Positions 59,927-64,000 of a stretch of DNA of 64,000 nucleotides are shown piece by piece (the stretch's first letter is position 1; each line of letters starts with the position of its first letter). Both the position numbers and the translations under genes were made by a program. The notes under the pieces were generated by a model, which had not been told where the DNA came from, ran no database searches, and was given only the letters and a program-made list of their open reading frames with translations. This DNA comes from Geobacter sp. (GTDB lineage: Bacteria > Desulfobacterota > Desulfuromonadia > Geobacterales > Geobacteraceae), in NCBI GenBank assembly GCA_003314535.1, contig POSG01000004.1, forward strand, positions 124,001 to 188,000, in the 5' to 3' direction.

Positions 59927-61174
59927 TTACTTGAGCACCGCAACGTCGTAACCCTTTTCTTCCAGGTGGTCCACCACTTCCCGGATATGCGCGTATCCGC
60001 GCGTCTCAAGCTCGATCACCACCTCCGTCCTGCCGATAGGCAGGGTTATGGAGCGGCGGTCGTGGCTTATGTAGTAGATGTTGGCTTTCGTGGCGGCGAT
60101 CTCTGCTGCGAGCCCGGCCATCGAGCCCGGTACGTCCTCCAGCTCCACTTTGAGCTTCAGATATCGCCCCCCTGCCACCAGACCCCTTTCCACGACCGTT
60201 GCTATAGTCTTGACATCGATGTTGCCTCCGGAGAGGAGGCAAACGGTATGTCCTCTCCCGCAGCCTGCCTGGCCGTACAGGAGCGCAGCCAGGGAAACCG
60301 CTCCCGCCCCTTCGACGAGGAGCTTGTTCCTTTCCAGGAGGAGGACAATGGCCTGTGCAATCTCCTCTTCCTCCACCAGCACGACCTCGTCCACCAGTGA
60401 CCTGATTATTCCGAAGGTCGATTCCCCCGGCCGCTTCACTGCGATGCCGTCGGCCAGGCTGGCTGTAACCGGCGCTTCCATGATTACTCCCCTCTTCAGG
60501 GAGAAGTGCACTGCAGGGGCCGCGCTCGTCTCAACGCCTATCACCCTGGCCGATGGCCGCTTTTTCTTGATGGCGGCGGCGATTCCCGAAATGAGACCGC
60601 CTCCCCCGATCGGCACGATCACGGTGTCCACATCCGGCAGCTGGTCCAGGATCTCCAGCCCGGCCGTTCCCTGCCCTGCCATCACCAGAGGGTCCTCGAA
60701 GGGATGGACGAAAAGGCCTTCATGTGTTTCGAGATGCCGGGCTGCCGCTGCGCGGGCTTCGTCGAAGTTTCTTCCGGACAACACGATGTCGGCCCCGTGT
60801 TCATGGACTGCGTTCACCTTCTGGACAGGCGTGTTCTCCGGCATGAAAACCGTTGCGCGAATACCCAGGAGATGGGCGGCAAAAGCCACTCCCTGGCCGT
60901 GGTTGCCGGCGGAAGCGGTCACCACCCCTCCTGCGAGCGCTTCCAGCGGCTGGGACAGCATGAAATTCAGTGCGCCGCGGATCTTGAAGGAGCCGGTGCG
61001 CTGGAGGTTTTCGCATTTGAAGTAAATGGGGCAGCCGAGTCTCTCGCTGAAATAGGGGGAATGGATCAGCTCGGTGCGGCGGACCCGTCCGCTCAGTCTG
61101 ACGGCCGCTTCTTGGATGAAGCTGAACGGCAGAAGGCGCTCCGCTGTGCTTGTGGTGTCAGTGAGAGTGTTCAT
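59927..61174 (-). CDS. ilvA: Threonine ammonia-lyase with ACT domain
   Basis: 415-residue PLP enzyme deaminating threonine to 2-oxobutyrate for isoleucine. PLP Lys64 in RTGSFKIRGA; GGGGLISG phosphate loop. C-terminal ACT domain (about 335-415) with VELEDVPGSMAGLAAEIA. This is the TdcB/IlvA type with one ACT-like domain; regulation by an amino acid is expected. Divergent from trxB. Confidence 0.9.
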   Translation of the reverse strand: MNTLTDTTSTAERLLPFSFIQEAAVRLSGRVRRTELIHSPYFSERLGCPIYFKCENLQRTGSFKIRGALNFMLSQPLEALAGGVVTASAGNHGQGVAFAAHLLGIRATVFMPENTPVQKVNAVHEHGADIVLSGRNFDEARAAAARHLETHEGLFVHPFEDPLVMAGQGTAGLEILDQLPDVDTVIVPIGGGGLISGIAAAIKKKRPSARVIGVETSAAPAVHFSLKRGVIMEAPVTASLADGIAVKRPGESTFGIIRSLVDEVVLVEEEEIAQAIVLLLERNKLLVEGAGAVSLAALLYGQAGCGRGHTVCLLSGGNIDVKTIATVVERGLVAGGRYLKLKVELEDVPGSMAGLAAEIAATKANIYYISHDRRSITLPIGRTEVVIELETRGYAHIREVVDHLEEKGYDVAVLK

Positions 61175-61232
61175 GGTTGCCCCCCTTCGTTACAGTGAAA
61201 GTGTAACAGAACGGATTTACACGGTCAATTGA

Positions 61233-62252
<1,020 letters not shown>

Positions 62253-62378
62253 TGTTTGGATGGAGTTTCCGGATTGGAAACCTTCCTGTGTCGATCCTGG
62301 GGTTGCGATGGAACATTGATTGATTGTTGTCATTTTGCTCGTCCATACCGACTGGAATTTGATTGGCGAGGTGGCACG

Positions 62379-63188
62379 ATGAGAGTAGAGTGCCCGCTTT
62401 GCGGCGCAAAGGGTAAAATAGACGAATCCAGGCGGCCCCCCGGGGCTGCCGTCATCCGCTGCCCGCGCTGCAAGGGAAGCATCCCGGCGAGTTGGGTCCT
62501 GGATAGCTCTTCCGCATTGGCGAAACGCGCGGCAACCGCTTCGCCACAGGCGCCGGGCGCTGCCGCCGTTCCCGCAGAAGCGCCGCCGGGCATTTCCGGC
62601 GCGGGACCGGTCGACCGGCAGCCTTGTTCGGTCTGCAACAGGCGGTTTCCGCGCAAAGAAATGGTCATGTTCGGACCTGCGCTGGTTTGCGCATCGTGCA
62701 AGCCGGCGTATATTCAGAACCTGGAACAGGGGGGCGCCAGGCCCGGCAGCCTGCGTTATGCCGGATTCTGGCCCCGCTTTTGCGCGAAATTCATCGACTT
62801 GCTTATTCTCGCGGTTGTAATGGGCGGATCGTACATCGCCATTTTCCTCGCCATGCCCGGTTCCTTTACCATCAAGCCGCAGGGAACGAAGCCAGAGCAT
62901 CTTGTGGCTGCCATGGCAATCTGGTACGCGACCGTGGCAGTTCTGCCGGTGGTAATGGGGGCATATTTCATTGGCAGGTTCGGGGCAACACCAGGCAAGA
63001 TGGCTCTCGGGCTGCTGGTGGTCAACCCGGAAGGCGACCCAGTACGCTGCCTGAGAGCGCTGGGACGCTGCCTGGCGGAGATGCTGAGCGGGTTCTGCTG
63101 CTTAATTGGTTACCTGCTGATGCTTTTCGACGCGGAAAAGCGAACTTTGCACGATATGTTTTGCGGCACAAGGGTAATAAATAGATAG
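62379..63188 (+). CDS. RDD-family membrane protein with zinc-ribbon start
   Basis: 269 residues from ATG 62379. The N-terminal 40 residues have a CxxC...CxxC zinc ribbon (CPLCGAKG...IRCPRCKG), then a second Cys pair (CSVCNRR...CASCKPA) around 85-115, then an RDD domain (AGFWPRFCAKFIDLLILA) with about three membrane segments to the end. RDD roles are mostly unknown, some exporter-like. It follows trxB by 126 bases. Such zinc ribbon plus RDD proteins are frequent in Geobacter-like genomes, but the function is open. Confidence 0.8.
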   Translation: MRVECPLCGAKGKIDESRRPPGAAVIRCPRCKGSIPASWVLDSSSALAKRAATASPQAPGAAAVPAEAPPGISGAGPVDRQPCSVCNRRFPRKEMVMFGPALVCASCKPAYIQNLEQGGARPGSLRYAGFWPRFCAKFIDLLILAVVMGGSYIAIFLAMPGSFTIKPQGTKPEHLVAAMAIWYATVAVLPVVMGAYFIGRFGATPGKMALGLLVVNPEGDPVRCLRALGRCLAEMLSGFCCLIGYLLMLFDAEKRTLHDMFCGTRVINR

Positions 63189-63219
63189 ATCCCAGCCGGA
63201 AATTCCTGTTAATGCCGAC

Positions 63220-63397
63220 AAAGGCCGGAGCGGGGCTTTCGAGGAGGTCGTGATACGGCTTCAGTGCAAGATCTCGAAAACCGGGAAATCGCTTGAAACC
63301 AGTGAAAGCTTTGGCCAGTGAGTCATCAGTTGACAGATTATCACGAGCTGCGAGGAAGTTCCGCTCCGGCCCCGGGGAGAGTTTCCGGATGGAAACC
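63220..63397 (-). repeat. 178-bp dispersed repeat, family A, copy 2
   Basis: Reverse-complement partner of 6519-6696; about 19 differences in 178 aligned bases and no gap. In this copy GGCCGGAGCGG and CCGCTCCGGCC (minus strand) pair perfectly as an outer stem and TCGTGATA/TATCACGA as an inner one. It fills the gap between the RDD gene and hisZ. Confidence 0.87.
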
Positions 63398-63420
63398 GGA
63401 TAGATCCCATCCGGAAACTC
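63379..63420 (+). terminator. Hairpin upstream of hisZ
   Basis: GAGTTTCCGGATGG (63379-63392) and CCATCCGGAAACTC (63407-63420) are exact 14-base complements with TTTATT after. It overlaps the end of repeat A copy 2. Confidence 0.6.
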
Positions 63421-63424
63421 TTTA

Positions 63425-63453
63425 TTGACATGGAATCCTTATATTGATACATT
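63425..63453 (+). promoter_or_regulatory. Sigma-70 promoter of hisZ
   Basis: TTGACA (63425-63430) and TACATT (63448-63453) with a 17-base spacer, 48 bases before the GTG start. Confidence 0.65.
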
Positions 63454-63500
63454 CTTTCGTCTTTGATCCGGATGCAAACCAGTAACGGGAAGTGCTCAAA

Positions 63501-64000
63501 GTGAAACCTGTCAGGACCATCGAAGCCCCCTTGCCGAAGGGGGTTGCTGATTTTCTGCCCGAAAAGGCGGCAAAAATCGGCTTCATACAGGAGAAGATCC
63601 TCAGGGTCTTCGACCTGTGGGGATTCAGGCCGATCATCACGCCCCTGCTCGAGTTCCAGGATGTCATGGCGCCGGCCATGGGAGGGGAACTCAGGGAGAA
63701 GATGTTCCGCTTCGACGACCGCCAGACGGGCAGGCTCCTGGTAATTCCCACCGACATCACGCCCCAGGTCGCACGCATCGTTGCCACGAGAATGAAGGGT
63801 AATCCCCTTCCGCTCAGGCTTTCGTACAGCGGACGGGTGTTGCGTCATGCCGAGTTGCGGTCGGGGCGCAGCCGGGAGATTTTCCAGGCAGGGGTCGAGC
63901 TGATCGGGCTCGTTTCGCCGGAAGCCGACGCTGAAATGGCTGCCATGTCCATCGAGGTGCTCAAGGGTCTCGGTTTCGATAATTTCAAGGTTGCCCTCGG
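63501..64000 (+). CDS. hisZ: ATP phosphoribosyltransferase regulatory subunit, partial
   Basis: The first 166 codons of a class II tRNA synthetase-like regulatory subunit that activates short HisG. Start is the GTG at 63501 after GGGAAG. Histidyl-tRNA synthetase-like blocks are present: [28 protein letters not shown] and SYSGRVLRH. HisZ rather than HisS because it lacks the synthetase catalytic variations I would expect and starts with the DxLP-type leader. The gene runs off the window. Confidence 0.82.
   Translation, partial: MKPVRTIEAPLPKGVADFLPEKAAKIGFIQEKILRVFDLWGFRPIITPLLEFQDVMAPAMGGELREKMFRFDDRQTGRLLVIPTDITPQVARIVATRMKGNPLPLRLSYSGRVLRHAELRSGRSREIFQAGVELIGLVSPEADAEMAAMSIEVLKGLGFDNFKVAL

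Overview
The window looks like the chromosome of a Geobacterales (Desulfuromonadia) bacterium with a Pelobacter-like acetoin/2,3-butanediol lifestyle; Pelobacter propionicus is the kind of organism it recalls. The basis is moderately high GC, HD-GYP and PocR signalling genes, several sigma-54 activators, lipoylation genes packed around an acetoin dehydrogenase, a CIRCE-controlled rpoH, and a single-domain RDD/hisZ neighbourhood. Species identity is inference. No rRNA, tRNA, CRISPR array, transposase or phage gene was recognised.

Layout. 1-8.2 kb: a partial PBP1A, an EF-G paralogue, a HEAT / HD-GYP / HEAT signalling group, a small membrane protein and a FabH-like ketosynthase. 8.2-18.7 kb: a sigma-54 type control region, then a 2,3-butanediol gene group (outer-membrane protein, zinc butanediol dehydrogenase, polytopic membrane protein, DUF190, VOC protein, DUF6506-like protein), followed by two tandem AcoR-type activators whose last 90% is almost identical DNA. 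18.7-26.6 kb: thiL, thiC, thiS, thiG, a YhcC-like radical SAM protein, DUF190, a hydroxyacyl-CoA dehydrogenase and an esterase. 26.7-41.3 kb: the acetoin dehydrogenase locus acoX-acoA-acoB-acoC-acoA-acoB-lipA-lpd-lipB, an XRE-cupin regulator, a third AcoR-type activator and an SDR acetoin reductase. The acoAB pair occurs twice as a 2.0 kb direct repeat in which no difference was found. 41.9-51.3 kb: a secreted coiled-coil protein, a PocR sensor, a flavodoxin-like reductase, a beta-CASP nuclease, kup behind a c-di-AMP riboswitch, metX behind a SAM-I riboswitch, a ThiF/MoeB-like enzyme and rpoH with a CIRCE operator. 51.6-64 kb: housekeeping genes ilvE, coaE, an IclR regulator, truD, trmB, a DEAD helicase, queC, folE2, ilvA, trxB, an RDD protein and partial hisZ.

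How it works together. 2,3-butanediol would be oxidised to acetoin by the zinc enzyme (or acetoin reduced by the SDR). Acetoin would then be cleaved by the TPP- and lipoate-dependent AcoABC/Lpd complex to acetaldehyde and acetyl-CoA. TPP supply (thiCSG, thiL) and lipoyl supply (lipA, lipB) sit beside it. Three sites of the form TGNNACANNTGTNNCA lie upstream of sigma-54 -24/-12 sequences, in front of the butanediol group, acoX and the reductase at 43.5 kb. They are the best candidates for AcoR binding sites.

The most unusual observations: a 142-bp repeat element lies inside the c-di-AMP riboswitch of kup; the same element occurs twice more in the window; a second repeat of 178 bp occurs twice, 56 kb apart and inverted; and there are two candidate small RNAs whose terminator loops carry CCUCC (anti-Shine-Dalgarno) sequence.
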